The translations under genes and the position numbers were made by a program. A DNA stretch of 64,000 nucleotides from Streptomyces smyrnaeus. Its GTDB lineage: Bacteria > Actinomycetota > Actinomycetes > Streptomycetales > Streptomycetaceae. The stretch is from NCBI RefSeq assembly GCF_017676345.1, contig NZ_JAFFZM010000003.1:124001-188000 (forward strand), in the 5' to 3' direction. Within the stretch, counting starts at the first letter, position 1, and the number at the start of each line of letters is the position of its first letter. Shown here in pieces: positions 1 to 8,897 of this stretch. The notes below the pieces were generated by a model that worked only from the letters and a program-made list of their open reading frames with translations, ran no database searches and was not told the origin of the DNA.

Positions 1-1
1 C

Positions 2-751
2 GTACGTGCCGTGGTGGCGGAAGTGGGGGACCGGGCGAGTGTGGTGGCGGGTGTCGGCTCCAGCGACACCCGCCACAGTGTCGAGCTCTCCCGCGCCGCC
101 GAAGCAGCCGGCGCCGACGGCCTGCTGGTGGTGACGCCGTACTACTCGCGTCCCACCCAGGAGGCCGTCGCGCACCATCTGCGCACGGTTGCCGACGCCA
201 CCGGGCTGCCGGTGCTGCTCTACGACATCCCGGGCCGCACCGGAACCGTACTGACCACCGACACGCTGCTGCGGCTCGCGGAGCACCCCCGCATCAAGGG
301 GGTGAAGGACTGCGCGTACGACCTGATCAAGTCCTCCCGGGTGATGGCGGACACCGGACTGGCCTACTACGCGGGCTGTGACGAGTTCGCGCTGCCGCTG
401 CGGGCGATCGGCGGTGCCGGGTGCATCAGCACCGTCGCCAATGTCGCGGCGCCGCTGGTGTGCGGGGTGCTCGACGCCTACGACGCGGGGGCGCACGAGT
501 CGGCGGCGCGGCGCCATCTGGCGCTCTCCCGGCTGACCGAGGCGGTGATGACCGGCCAGCCGGGCACCGTCGCCACGAAGGCTCTGCTCAACGCGCGCGG
601 CCTGCCGGCGGGCCCGGTACGCGGCCCGCTCCTGGACGCGGGCCCGGCCCTGACGGCACGTCTGCGCCGGCTACTGGACGAGGCCGAGGCGGCGACAGCG
701 GCGGTGACGGCGGCGGTGACGGCCACGGCGGCCGGGGGATCACCGAGGTAG
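2..751 (+). CDS. dapA: 4-hydroxy-tetrahydrodipicolinate synthase (DapA family), 5' truncated by window
   Basis: The reading frame is open from the first bases, so the N-terminus lies outside the window; about 249 residues are visible. DapA-type Schiff-base aldolases condense pyruvate with aspartate semialdehyde in lysine/diaminopimelate synthesis. Visible family landmarks are the PYYSRPTQE strand, the catalytic-tyrosine motif YDIPGRTG, and the lysine motif KGVKDCAYD carrying the presumed Schiff-base Lys. The C-terminus ends in an Ala/Thr-rich tail (TAAVTAAVTATAAGG) that is not part of the fold. It is separate from the second DapA paralogue in the hydroxyproline operon further right. YDIPGRTG is closer to genuine DapA than to sugar-acid aldolases, but the exact substrate is inferred. 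Confidence 0.8.
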   Translation, partial: VRAVVAEVGDRASVVAGVGSSDTRHSVELSRAAEAAGADGLLVVTPYYSRPTQEAVAHHLRTVADATGLPVLLYDIPGRTGTVLTTDTLLRLAEHPRIKGVKDCAYDLIKSSRVMADTGLAYYAGCDEFALPLRAIGGAGCISTVANVAAPLVCGVLDAYDAGAHESAARRHLALSRLTEAVMTGQPGTVATKALLNARGLPAGPVRGPLLDAGPALTARLRRLLDEAEAATAAVTAAVTATAAGGSPR

Positions 752-783
752 CGGCAAGTATCAGTCCTGTCCGCGCCTTCCGG

Positions 784-838
784 GTGCTGCCGCCGTGCTG
801 CCGCCCTGCTGCCGCCGTGGATCCGCGGGCGGCAGCAC
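784..838. terminator. Triple 11-bp repeat with an inverted copy between convergent genes
   Basis: GTGCTGCCGCC occurs at 784-794 and 795-805, with a one-base variant at 806-816. A perfect reverse complement, GGCGGCAGCAC, lies at 828-838. The region separates the end of the dapA-like gene from the end of the minus-strand ABC permease, so a bidirectional hairpin terminator is the simplest reading. There is no T-run, as is common in high-GC actinomycetes. Confidence 0.5.
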
Positions 839-870
839 GGAGCGAGCAGCACTCTGCGGACCTCGACCAC

Positions 871-1731
871 TCACTGGTCCCGCAGGTGGACGCTGGTGAC
901 GGCGACAGCGCAGGCGGCGCACGCCCACACCGCGTAGACGGTCCAGGCTCCGCCGACGGTCCACGGGAAGGCCGTCGGGGAGTAGTTGACATCGACGAGC
1001 CGCAGCCACGCACGGTAGGGCAGGGCGTGTCCGGCGACAGCCGACCAGTGGCGGCCGTCGGTCAGGAACAGCGGCAGCACGAGGAGGACCACGACCGAGG
1101 TGATCATGGTGGAGGCGGTGTGTCGGATGGCGGCGCCGAGCGCGAGCCCGGCGAGCGCACACACCGGCGCGAGGAGTGCGGAGGCCGCAACGACACGGAA
1201 GGCTCCCGGGTCACCGAGGGAGACGCCCGCGTCCCGGCGGTCGAGAATCGCCTGCGTCACAGCGAAGGAGGCACCGGCGACGACCAGGCCGAAGACGGTC
1301 GTGACCACCGTGACGACGACTGCTTTGGCGGCCATCACCGAGCGGCGGGCCGGGACGGCCGCGAACGTCGTCCGGTGGGTGCCCGTGCTGTACTCCCCGA
1401 CGATCACCAGGGCGCCGATGGTGCCGAGGGCGAGGGCCATGAGCAGAGCGGCGTTCGGGGTGAACGCCTCCTGCAGCGCTATCCCGTCCCGTTCGAAGGC
1501 GGCGCGGTCCTTCGACATCTGCAGCGTCCAGTGGCTGTAGGTGTCGTAGGCGATGCCCGCGTTGAAGCCGATGACGGCCAGGGCGGTGGCTCCGTAGGCG
1601 ATCCAGGTCGAGCGCAGCGACCGGTGTTTGATCCACTCGGCGGCGACCAGGTCGCCGAAGCGGGCGGGGGGTCGGCGGGTGGCGCCTTCGCGGTCGGACA
1701 CGTCCGTTGTCGGGGCGGCGGTCGCGGTCAT
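871..1731 (-). CDS. ABC-2 type transporter permease
   Basis: A 286-residue membrane protein with about six hydrophobic segments after a short polar N-terminus. It includes a first helix after AEWIKHRSLRSTW and a GEYSTGTHRTTFA loop typical of actinobacterial ABC-2 permeases. Its ATG overlaps the stop of the ATPase gene by 4 bp (TCAT at 1728-1731), so ATPase and permease are translationally coupled. It would form the channel of a two-component exporter in the cytoplasmic membrane. The substrate is unknown; the two-component system that starts divergently upstream of the pair makes a stress- or drug-responsive exporter plausible, but that is inference. Confidence 0.85.
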   Translation of the reverse strand: MTATAAPTTDVSDREGATRRPPARFGDLVAAEWIKHRSLRSTWIAYGATALAVIGFNAGIAYDTYSHWTLQMSKDRAAFERDGIALQEAFTPNAALLMALALGTIGALVIVGEYSTGTHRTTFAAVPARRSVMAAKAVVVTVVTTVFGLVVAGASFAVTQAILDRRDAGVSLGDPGAFRVVAASALLAPVCALAGLALGAAIRHTASTMITSVVVLLVLPLFLTDGRHWSAVAGHALPYRAWLRLVDVNYSPTAFPWTVGGAWTVYAVWACAACAVAVTSVHLRDQ

Positions 1732-2636
1732 CGGGGATCTCCTCCGGGGTATTGGACACGGTCGGCTGTGAGCTCCATGAAGGCCTCTTCCAGCGACGCG
1801 GAGCGGGTGGACAGCTCGTGCAGCGGGAGACCGTGCCGTCGGGCGATGTCGCCGATCCGCACCGCCGTCGGGCCGGTCACGGTGAGTCGCTCACCCTTCA
1901 GACGGACAGCCGCGCCCTCAGCCGTCAGCAGTTCCTTCAGTGCGGTCGCGGCGGGCGTGGTCACGGTGACGCTCTGCCGGGTGCCGCGGGCCGAGAACTC
2001 CGCGAGGCTCTCCGCCGCGACCAGTTCGCCCCGGCCGATCACGATCAGCTGGTCGGCGGTGTGCTCCATCTCCGACATCAGATGGCTGGAGACGAACACG
2101 GTGCGGCCTTCCGCGGCGAGCCGTTCGAACAGCTCACGCACCCACTTCACCCCCTCCGGGTCCAGGCCGTTGAGCGGCTCGTCGAAGAGCAGTACCGGTG
2201 GGTCGCCGAGCAGGGCGGAGGCGATGCCCAGCCGCTGTTTCATACCGAGCGAGAACCCGCCGATGCGGCGCTCGGCGACCTCGGCGAGACCGACCTCCCG
2301 CAGCACCTCGTCCACCCGGCGCCGCGGGATGCGGTTGCTGCGGGCCAGCGCCGACAGCTGCGCCGCCGCGCTGCGTCCGCCGTGCACGTCGTGCGCGTCC
2401 AGGAGGGAGCCGACATGGCGCAGGCCGCGAGGGCGGTCACGGAAGGGCCGGCCCGCAACGGTGACCGTGCCGCTGGTGGGCTGGTGCAGGCCGAGGATCA
2501 CCCGGAGCGTGGTGCTCTTGCCGGAGCCGTTCGGCCCGAGGAATCCGGTCACCTGGCCGGGGCGCACGGTGAAGGTCAGGTCTTTGACGGCTGTCGTGCC
2601 GCCGTATCGCTTCGTGAGTCCGTTGACTTGGATCAT
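1728..2636 (-). CDS. ABC transporter ATP-binding protein
   Basis: The nucleotide-binding subunit that powers the adjacent ABC-2 permease. It has Walker A GPNGSGKST, a FSLGMKQRLGIA signature, Walker B LLFDEPLNGLDPEG and the H-loop SSHLMSE, followed by a C-terminal extension common in drug-exporter ATPases. The start chosen is the ATG giving MIQVNGLTKRYGG, where family similarity begins; 18 upstream codons (MSAPARRR...) are open but look unrelated to the fold. About 302 residues. It is the first gene of the pair and is divergent from the histidine kinase gene, with 133 bp between the starts. Confidence 0.87.
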   Translation of the reverse strand: MIQVNGLTKRYGGTTAVKDLTFTVRPGQVTGFLGPNGSGKSTTLRVILGLHQPTSGTVTVAGRPFRDRPRGLRHVGSLLDAHDVHGGRSAAAQLSALARSNRIPRRRVDEVLREVGLAEVAERRIGGFSLGMKQRLGIASALLGDPPVLLFDEPLNGLDPEGVKWVRELFERLAAEGRTVFVSSHLMSEMEHTADQLIVIGRGELVAAESLAEFSARGTRQSVTVTTPAATALKELLTAEGAAVRLKGERLTVTGPTAVRIGDIARRHGLPLHELSTRSASLEEAFMELTADRVQYPGGDPR

Positions 2637-2769
2637 GGCGCCCACGGTGTCGTTCGGCGCCCCCACTCGTCGTCGGGCCGGTGCTGACAATCGCCGGGCG
2701 CGGGTGTCGACCCTGGTTGTACGACCGCAGGTCGATGCCCTGTCGCGGGTACGCGCCTACCATTTCGGC

Positions 2770-4080
2770 ATGTCCGCCTCCGCACCGTTGCCGCCGCCGT
2801 TGCCGCTGCTCAAGCGCGTACCGCCGGGTGTGTGGACGGCGTTGGTGTGGGGCGCGGCAGCAGTGCAGCCCATCGTGGAGTACGTCCTGATGCCGCAGCG
2901 GCACGAGTACTCCCTGAGCTATCCCCGCGACGGCCTCGACCCGCTCACTGCTCGGGTGCTGCTCGCCCTGGCCTTCCTGGCGGTGCTGGCCGGCAGCGCG
3001 CTGCTGCGCCGTCGCACGGCGGTGGCGTACGGTCTGCTGATCGTCGGCACGGTCGTCGCGTCGGTGGCCTGGCGGCAGGACGAAGTCGTGCCCCTGCAGT
3101 TCCTGGGGGTGGATGTCGCCCTCTGCTACGTCGCGGCCACCCGACCCCGGCGCACGGCGATCATCGCGGCCGCCGGGGCGCTGGGCGTGCTCGCCGGGTA
3201 CCTCGTGCTGCGCCGGCTCACGGGAGAGGAAGCGGGTACCGCCTCCGAACCGTTCGTCGCCCTCACGGTCGTCATCGCCTGGCTCATCGGCAACTCGCTG
3301 CACCAGGCCCGTGCCCACACCGCAGAGCTGCACGCCCGGACCGCCGCTCAGGCGGTCACCGCCGAACGGCTGCGCATCGCCCGCGAGATGCACGACACGG
3401 TCGCCCACAGCATCGGCATCATCGCCCTGCAAGCCGGAGCCGCGGCCCGGGTGGTCGAGACACAGCCGGCCAAGGCCCGCGAGGCGATGCTCACCGTCGA
3501 ACACACCGGGCGTGACACCCTGGCGGGACTGCGGCGGCTGCTGGGCGCCCTGCGGCAGGCCGACCAGGAACAGGAGCCCGGCCCCCGGGATCAGGAACCG
3601 ACCGACCGCCACGACCAGGGACATTCCCGGGCTCCGCTGCGGCCGGCCGCCGGTCTGGCGGACCTGGAACGGCTCGCCGCGACGACCACGGCCGCCGGTG
3701 TCCGCGTGGAAGTGCGGTGGCAGGGCGAACGCCGACCGCTCCCGGCCGACACGGACCTCGCTGCGTTCCGGATCGTCCAGGAAGCGGTGACCAACGTCGT
3801 ACGGCACGCGGGTGCTGAGGGCTGTCAGGTGACAGTCGAATACCGTGAGGACGAGCTCGGCATCGAGGTCGTCGACCGGGGAAGGGGCGGCAGTACGCAC
3901 ACGAAGACCCCGCAGACCGGATTCGGTCTGGCAGGTATGCGGGAGCGGGTCGCCCTGCTGCACGGTCGCTTCACCGCCGGACCGCGTCCGGGGGGCGGTT
4001 TCAAGGTGGCCGCCCGGCTACCGGTGCCGACAGCGGAAGCGGCAGGGACCGGGCCCGTAGCGAAGGCTGGAGCCGGATGA
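2770..4080 (+). CDS. Sensor histidine kinase, NarL/DesK type (HisKA_3)
   Basis: A 436-residue membrane kinase. The N-terminal ~180 residues hold four to five hydrophobic helices (e.g. LLALAFLAVLAGSALL). The dimerisation/phosphoacceptor helix is EMHDTVAHSIG, with the phosphorylated His near residue 208, and a HATPase_c domain follows with the N-box EAVTNVVRHAG and G-boxes DRGRGG and GFGLAGMRERV. The upstream frame is open far to the left only because of high GC; ATG 2770 is the first start that gives a sensible N-terminus. Its stop overlaps the response regulator start (ATGA), so kinase and regulator are co-translated. The signal sensed is unknown. Confidence 0.88.
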   Translation: MSASAPLPPPLPLLKRVPPGVWTALVWGAAAVQPIVEYVLMPQRHEYSLSYPRDGLDPLTARVLLALAFLAVLAGSALLRRRTAVAYGLLIVGTVVASVAWRQDEVVPLQFLGVDVALCYVAATRPRRTAIIAAAGALGVLAGYLVLRRLTGEEAGTASEPFVALTVVIAWLIGNSLHQARAHTAELHARTAAQAVTAERLRIAREMHDTVAHSIGIIALQAGAAARVVETQPAKAREAMLTVEHTGRDTLAGLRRLLGALRQADQEQEPGPRDQEPTDRHDQGHSRAPLRPAAGLADLERLAATTTAAGVRVEVRWQGERRPLPADTDLAAFRIVQEAVTNVVRHAGAEGCQVTVEYREDELGIEVVDRGRGGSTHTKTPQTGFGLAGMRERVALLHGRFTAGPRPGGGFKVAARLPVPTAEAAGTGPVAKAGAG

Positions 4081-4736
4081 CCGTCAGAGTGGTACTCGCC
4101 GACGACCAGCCCCTGGTCCGCGCCGCGTTGCAGATGGTGATCACCGACACCACGGACGTCGAGGTCGTGGGCGAGGCCGAGGACGGCGCCGAAGCGGTCC
4201 GGCTGGTCGGGGAAGTCGCTCCCGACGTGGTGGTGATGGACATCCGGATGCCCGGCACGGACGGCATCGAGGCCACCCGCCTGATCACCACGGGCACCAG
4301 CGCCGCACGCGTGGTTGTGCTGACGACCTTCGACGACGACGACTACGTCTACGGAGCGCTGCGTGCCGGCGCGTCCGGGTTCCTGGTCAAGGACATGGCC
4401 TTGGACGACATCCTCGCCGCAGTCCGTACCGTGGCCGCCGGGGACGCCCTCATCGCACCGAGCGTCACCCGCAGACTGATAAAGGAGTTCGCGCGCCGCC
4501 CGGCCGCGACGCCACCACGGCGGAGGGAACTCGATCGCATCACCGACCGGGAACGGGAGGTGCTCACCCTGGTGGGCAAGGGCCTGTCCAACGCCGAAAT
4601 CGCCGACCAGCTCTCCCTCAGTGTGGCCACCGCCAAGACCTATCTGACCCGGCTGCTGGCCAAGCTCGATGCGCGTGACCGGGTGCAACTCGTGATCCTC
4701 GCCTACGAAGCGGGACTGGTCGCACCGTCCCACTGA
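4077..4736 (+). CDS. Response regulator, LuxR/NarL family
   Basis: A 219-residue regulator. The receiver domain has the acidic pocket at ADDQ, the phosphoacceptor Asp near residue 55 in VVVMDIRMPG and Lys in LVKD. The C-terminal LuxR helix-turn-helix has the pattern TDREREVLTLVGKGLSNAEIA. It is coupled by a 4-bp overlap to the kinase gene upstream and is presumably its partner. The divergent ABC exporter is the obvious regulatory target, though no operator was identified. Confidence 0.9.
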   Translation: MTVRVVLADDQPLVRAALQMVITDTTDVEVVGEAEDGAEAVRLVGEVAPDVVVMDIRMPGTDGIEATRLITTGTSAARVVVLTTFDDDDYVYGALRAGASGFLVKDMALDDILAAVRTVAAGDALIAPSVTRRLIKEFARRPAATPPRRRELDRITDREREVLTLVGKGLSNAEIADQLSLSVATAKTYLTRLLAKLDARDRVQLVILAYEAGLVAPSH

Positions 4737-4820
4737 GCGAACTGCCATGTGGCTCCCTCGTTCAGCAGCAGGCGGTACTGCTCGGATCAGCCAGGCGGCC
4801 CGATGCGGGGCGGGGGCTTA

Positions 4821-5582
4821 GTGTTGGTGCCTGTGATACCTCCTGTTGCGGAAGTGGCCGAGGCCCAGCGGGTGCTTCGGGAACTGCTCGCCGATGTGGA
4901 CGACGACCAGGTGCGGGCGCCCTCCGCACTGCCCGGCTGGTCCCGCGGGCATGTGCTGGCGCATCTGACCGACAACGCCCGGATGTTCGCCCGCCTCGCC
5001 GAGCACGCGCTGCGCGGGGAGCGGGTTCCCACCTACGAAGGGGGCCAGGCCGAGCGTGACGCGATCATCGAGGCCACGGCCGGGCGTACGGCCGCAGAGC
5101 ACCGGGCGGCGCTGGCCGGACACACCCGGACGCTGATGGCCGTATGGTCGCGGGCGGGGGCGGAGGACTGGCGGCGTCCCGTCGCGTTCCGTGACGCGGA
5201 CATCGCCGCGACGGTGTTCGCGCGCTGGCGCGAGGTGTGGATCCATATGGTCGATCTCGGCCTCGGTATCGGCCCGGCCGCCTGGCCCCCGCAACTGGCG
5301 GCCCATGCCCTTGATTTCCTGCTGGGCAGACTGCCGCACGGCATCTGCCTGGTCGCCACGGACCTGGACCGGCGCTGGCACACGGGCGGGGAAGGCACCG
5401 CACCTGCCCGTGAGGGCACCGCACCGGTCCGCGAAGTGCGCGGCGGCGTACGGGATCTGGCGGCATGGCTGGCCGGGCGGGTGCCCGACAGCCCGCCCCG
5501 CTGCCAGGCCGGTCTGCCCGAACTGGGCCCCTGGCCGCCGCATCCGCCGCAGCCGCCCCGGCGGACGGACGCGGGCCCGTAG
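4821..5582 (+). CDS. Mycothiol-dependent maleylpyruvate isomerase-like protein (TIGR03083/DinB fold)
   Basis: About 253 residues. The N-terminal region RAPSALPGWSRGHVLAHLTDNARMF is the hallmark of the mycothiol-dependent maleylpyruvate isomerase N-terminal (DinB-like) domain: a four-helix bundle whose first His (GHVLAHL) helps bind metal. A C-terminal MDMPI_C-like half follows. Start choice is uncertain: GTG at 4821 has a G-rich stretch about 5 bases upstream, while GTG 4833 and ATG 4803 are alternatives. In actinomycetes these proteins are mostly thiol-dependent isomerases or transferases of unknown substrate. A paralogue lies at about 8.0-8.8 kb on the other strand. Confidence 0.75.
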   Translation: MLVPVIPPVAEVAEAQRVLRELLADVDDDQVRAPSALPGWSRGHVLAHLTDNARMFARLAEHALRGERVPTYEGGQAERDAIIEATAGRTAAEHRAALAGHTRTLMAVWSRAGAEDWRRPVAFRDADIAATVFARWREVWIHMVDLGLGIGPAAWPPQLAAHALDFLLGRLPHGICLVATDLDRRWHTGGEGTAPAREGTAPVREVRGGVRDLAAWLAGRVPDSPPRCQAGLPELGPWPPHPPQPPRRTDAGP

Positions 5583-5696
5583 CACAGGACAGCCCCGGCC
5601 CGGAGGCGGTAGCGCGGTCCGGCTCGCCGCACCTGTGCTGTTCGCCGCCGCCCGCGCCGACCACCCCTGACTCGGAGCTGAGGCCCGGCCGCTGCC

Positions 5697-6332
5697 TCAG
5701 GGGTACAGCAGGCCGCGGGCGACCGCTGCCTCCCGTACCTGTTCGTACAGCGCCGTCAGGACCGGGCTGGCGCTGACGCGGGGAAGCTGGAGGCGGTCCA
5801 GCGCCGCGGCGTCGGCGCCGACGTCGGACCAGCCCTGGCCGGTGAGCAGCCGCATCAGCGCCGGGTTGAGGCGGTCGACGCCTCGTACCAGGCGGGCCTC
5901 GGGGGTGGCGCCGTCCTCGTACTCCCACCACAGGGCGAGCAGTTCGGGGCCGAGCGGTGCCGGCAGCGCACCGAACCGTTCGCGCGCCACCGCCTCCTCG
6001 GTTCGGGCCTTCTCCTCCGTACGGGTCTTCTCCTGTGCGCGGGCCTGCTCCGTCTGCGTGCTCCCGCCTGTTGTGTGCCAGGCGGAGGGGTCACCCGCGT
6101 CGATCTCCACCACGTCGTGCATCAGGCACAGCTTCAGCATCCGTTCCAGGTCGAGCCGTAGTCCGCTCTCCCGTTCGAATTCCATGTGCAGTGCCCAGCA
6201 CACCATCGCCAGATGCCAGGAGTGCTCCGCCACCGACTCGCGCCGCTCGGGCGTGGCCCGGTTGTGCCGCTCCACCTCCCGCAGGCGGGCGGTGTAGGCG
6301 ATGAAGTCGAACAAGTCCCGGGTGTTCGTCAT
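5697..6332 (-). CDS. HD-domain hydrolase, YfbR/HDDC2-like
   Basis: A 211-residue metal-dependent phosphohydrolase. The metal-binding pattern is visible as ESVAEHSWHLA, CLMHDVVEIDAGD and the distal LNPALMRLL helix, giving H...HD...D as in YfbR/HDDC2 5'-deoxynucleotidases. The family dephosphorylates deoxynucleoside monophosphates; that activity is inferred here. An insert rich in Glu/Lys/Thr (about residues 88-108, TEQARAQEKTRTEEKARTEE) lies between the two metal-binding halves and is probably a surface helix. The gene is transcribed away from the MFS exporter. Confidence 0.8.
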   Translation of the reverse strand: MTNTRDLFDFIAYTARLREVERHNRATPERRESVAEHSWHLAMVCWALHMEFERESGLRLDLERMLKLCLMHDVVEIDAGDPSAWHTTGGSTQTEQARAQEKTRTEEKARTEEAVARERFGALPAPLGPELLALWWEYEDGATPEARLVRGVDRLNPALMRLLTGQGWSDVGADAAALDRLQLPRVSASPVLTALYEQVREAAVARGLLYP

Positions 6333-6353
6333 GGCTTCCTGCCCATAAATTGC

Positions 6354-6384
6354 TTGGCTTCCGACGGCGCGGCCCGGTTAGAGT
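6354..6384 (+). promoter_or_regulatory. Candidate sigma-70-like promoter for the MFS exporter
   Basis: TTGGCT (6354-6359) and TAGAGT (6379-6384) are separated by 19 bases in an otherwise GC-rich stretch. A start point around 6390-6391 would coincide with the GTG of a nine-codon leader, giving a leaderless transcript. Motif-based call only. Confidence 0.4.
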
Positions 6385-6390
6385 GCGGGC

Positions 6391-6438
6391 GTGTCCAGTC
6401 CTGAGGCTTCCAGACTCTAGCCACCGGCCCTCCGGTGG
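6391..6438 (+). promoter_or_regulatory. Putative leader peptide and hairpin (attenuator) upstream of MFS exporter
   Basis: GTG at 6391 opens a 9-residue peptide, VSSPEASRL, ending in TAG at 6418-6420. Immediately after it lies a perfect hairpin, CCACCGG-CCCT-CCGGTGG (6421-6438). Chloramphenicol exporter genes of the Cmx/CmlR type are known to be controlled by short leader peptides and RNA hairpins, so ribosome-stalling attenuation is proposed. The remaining stretch to 6708 shows no gene that could be supported. Confidence 0.4.
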
Positions 6439-6708
6439 CTGCTTCGCGCTGTCTGCTTCCCGCGTTCGCCGAACGCCATCGGATCGCCGTGTCCCGGGCT
6501 CTTCCGCGGTAGTGCTGCCGCGCGCCCGGCTGGACGGACTCTCTTCCTGACGTATGCCGCTGCCTTCCCGGCCCGGTGCTCCTTCTTCGGGGGCTCCGGC
6601 GGGTCCCGGATCTTCCAGCGGCTCCCTCAGGCACGCCCTGTCGCCGGGTGGCGTGCGCGCCTACCGCTGTCCTCGTCGATTCCGATCCGAGTGGATTGCG
6701 GAGTTTTC

Positions 6709-8031
6709 ATGCCATTTGTGTTGTACGTTCTCGCGCTGGCGGTGTTCGCCCAGGGAACGTCGGAGTTCATGCTCGCCGGGCTCGTCCCGGACCTCGCCGC
6801 GGAGCTGGAGGTGTCCGTCTCCGCGGCCGGGCTGCTGACCTCGGCGTTCGCCGTCGGGATGATCGTGGGCGCGCCGCTGATGGCGGTGCTGAGCCGTCGC
6901 TGGGACAGACGACGGGCGCTGCTGGGATTCCTGAGCGCCTTCCTGCTGGTGCATGTGGTGGGCGCGGTGACGACGAGCTTCGCGGTGCTGGTGGTCACCC
7001 GTGTACTGGGGGCGCTGGCCAACGCCGGGTTCCTCGCCGTCGCACTGACCGCCGCCGCCGGAATGGTGCCGCCCGACGCCAAGGGCCGGGCCACCTCGGT
7101 GCTGCTGAGCGGCGTGACCCTCGCCTGTGTCGCCGGGGTGCCCGCAGGCGCCGTACTGGGGCAGGCGTGGGGCTGGCGCTCGGCGTTCTGGGCGGTGGCC
7201 CTGGTGTCGGCCCCGGCGCTGTTCGCCCTCGTCCGGTCGCTGCCCGGCGCGCACGACACCGGGGCGCAGGCGGGCGCGGACGAGCCCCCGGCGCAGGCGG
7301 TCCCACAGCACACGGACCCGGTGAAGGGCGGAGGACCCGTCCCGGCGAAGGGCGGACGGTCCGTGAGCCTGTCCCGCGAGCTGCGGGCGCTGCGCGGACC
7401 GCGGCTGCTGGTGACGCTGCTGCTGGGCGCACTGGTCAACGGCGCCACCTTCTGCACCTTCACCTACCTCGCCCCGCTGATCACCGACGTCGCCGGATTC
7501 GGCGACAGCTGGGTGCCGATCCTGCTGGCGCTCTTCGGTCTCGGCTCCTTCCTGGGCGTCACCGCGGCGGGCCGGGTCGCCGACACCCGCCCGCTGCGGC
7601 TGCTGACCGTGGGCGGGGCCGCGCTGCTCGCCGGATGGGTACTGTTCGCGCTGGCGGCGGGCAGCCAGCTCGCGGCCGTCGCTCTCGTCCTCGTCCAGGG
7701 CACCCTGTCCTTCGCGGTCGGCTCGACGCTCATCTCGCAGGCCCTGTACGCGGCAGCCGAGGCACCGACCCTGTCGGGCGGCTTCGCGACGGCGGCGCTC
7801 AACGTCGGCGCGGCGCTCGGACCCTGGGCCGGTGGCCTCGCGCTCAGCGCGGGTGCGGGCTACCGCGCGCCCCTGTGGGTGAGTGCGCTGCTGGTGGCGC
7901 TCGCCCTGCTGGTGGGCGGGGTGGCGCGGGCCGTTGCCGCCCGGCGCGCCGCCCACCGTACGGGCCAGGACGGTGCGATCACGGCCGGAACACCTCGCGC
8001 CAGCGATGCGCCACGGACACCTCCCCGGTGA
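6709..8031 (+). CDS. MFS drug-efflux transporter, Cmx/CmrA chloramphenicol-exporter type
   Basis: A 440-residue, 12-helix major facilitator. It starts MPFVLYVLALAVFAQGTSEF, the N-terminus typical of Cmx/Cml chloramphenicol and related drug:H+ antiporters. The loop-2 motif is SRRWDRRRALL, and motif C lies around LSGVTLACVAGVPAG. The ATG follows GCGGAG at good spacing; an in-frame ATG six codons upstream lacks this. A charged central loop (about residues 185-225) separates the two six-helix halves. The final 53 bp overlap the opposite-strand gene tail to tail. Substrate (chloramphenicol or another drug) is inferred from family resemblance. Confidence 0.83.
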   Translation: MPFVLYVLALAVFAQGTSEFMLAGLVPDLAAELEVSVSAAGLLTSAFAVGMIVGAPLMAVLSRRWDRRRALLGFLSAFLLVHVVGAVTTSFAVLVVTRVLGALANAGFLAVALTAAAGMVPPDAKGRATSVLLSGVTLACVAGVPAGAVLGQAWGWRSAFWAVALVSAPALFALVRSLPGAHDTGAQAGADEPPAQAVPQHTDPVKGGGPVPAKGGRSVSLSRELRALRGPRLLVTLLLGALVNGATFCTFTYLAPLITDVAGFGDSWVPILLALFGLGSFLGVTAAGRVADTRPLRLLTVGGAALLAGWVLFALAAGSQLAAVALVLVQGTLSFAVGSTLISQALYAAAEAPTLSGGFATAALNVGAALGPWAGGLALSAGAGYRAPLWVSALLVALALLVGGVARAVAARRAAHRTGQDGAITAGTPRASDAPRTPPR

Positions 8032-8758
8032 TGCCGAGGTCGGACAGCGGGCGCCGGTTCCACAGCGTGAGGTAGAGGTCCTCGGCCGTGCCCTCGTACA
8101 CGCAGTCCGGTGCGGGCGGTGGCTCGGTGACGCGCTCCGCCCGCGCCGGATCGCCGAGGAAGACGGCCCAGACGGCCCCGTCCACATCCGTCGCCCGCAC
8201 GAGGACCGTACGGGGATCGCCGGCGAACCCGTCCGGCGTACCGCGCCGGGGGTAGAAGCCGCACAACAGCTCGTCCACCCCGTCGGCGGCGAACTCCGCA
8301 GCGAGCTCCTGTACGGCGAGCTCGGTTGTCGATGAGGAGCCGGGGGAGAGGGGGGCGCCGAGTGCCGACTCGGCGTCCACCCGGTGCACCGCCGTCTCGT
8401 GCGCCTGGCGCCGCGTCCAGAATGCCAGCGAGGAGGGCGCGGGCATGAACGTCCAGCAGGTCAGATCGTCCGGAGCCGACTCCAGCGCCTCGACCAGCAA
8501 CCCGTGCCCCTCCCGCAGCCACGGCCCGAGCGCCTCGTCGGCCAACCCGGCGGGCCTGGACGGCGGTACGGGCTCGGCACGGGCCTCCCGGACCATGTCC
8601 GCCGCCCAGCGGTGCACCGCACCCAGATGCAGGGCCAGGTCACGCACCGTCCAGTCGGGGCAGGTGGGAACGGGGGCCGAGGGGTCGGCCTGTTCGACGG
8701 CGTCCGCGAAGAGACGGCCCTCGCGGCTGAGGATGTCGATGAACTCTCGGTTCTTCAT
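7979..8758 (-). CDS. Maleylpyruvate isomerase-like protein (TIGR03083 family)
   Basis: About 259 residues with the DinB-type N-terminal pattern VPTCPDWTVRDLALHLGAVHRWAADMV, whose His residues are the expected metal ligands, and an MDMPI-type C-terminal domain containing HETAVHRVDAE. The start is the ATG giving MKNREFIDILSREGRLF; 13 further upstream codons are open but less likely. Mycothiol-linked isomerase or S-transferase chemistry is the family expectation; the substrate is unknown. Its 3' end overlaps the MFS gene by 53 bp on the opposite strand. Confidence 0.8.
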   Translation of the reverse strand: MKNREFIDILSREGRLFADAVEQADPSAPVPTCPDWTVRDLALHLGAVHRWAADMVREARAEPVPPSRPAGLADEALGPWLREGHGLLVEALESAPDDLTCWTFMPAPSSLAFWTRRQAHETAVHRVDAESALGAPLSPGSSSTTELAVQELAAEFAADGVDELLCGFYPRRGTPDGFAGDPRTVLVRATDVDGAVWAVFLGDPARAERVTEPPPAPDCVYEGTAEDLYLTLWNRRPLSDLGITGEVSVAHRWREVFRP

Positions 8759-8897
8759 GGGCCTGAGCCTGCCTGCACGGGACGGCGCTGTCACCACGTT
8801 TGTGCTGTGAGCGATCCGGGGGGGGAGGAGGGGTAGCGGGAAGGCTGGCAGTCGGTGCGGCGCCCGGGGTGGCTTCGGGCGTGATGGTATCGGCGGT

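Noticed and set aside
421..2769. Upstream extension of the histidine kinase frame
   Set aside because: The frame is open for 783 codons before ATG 2770 but lies antisense to the ABC genes and encodes no recognisable domain.
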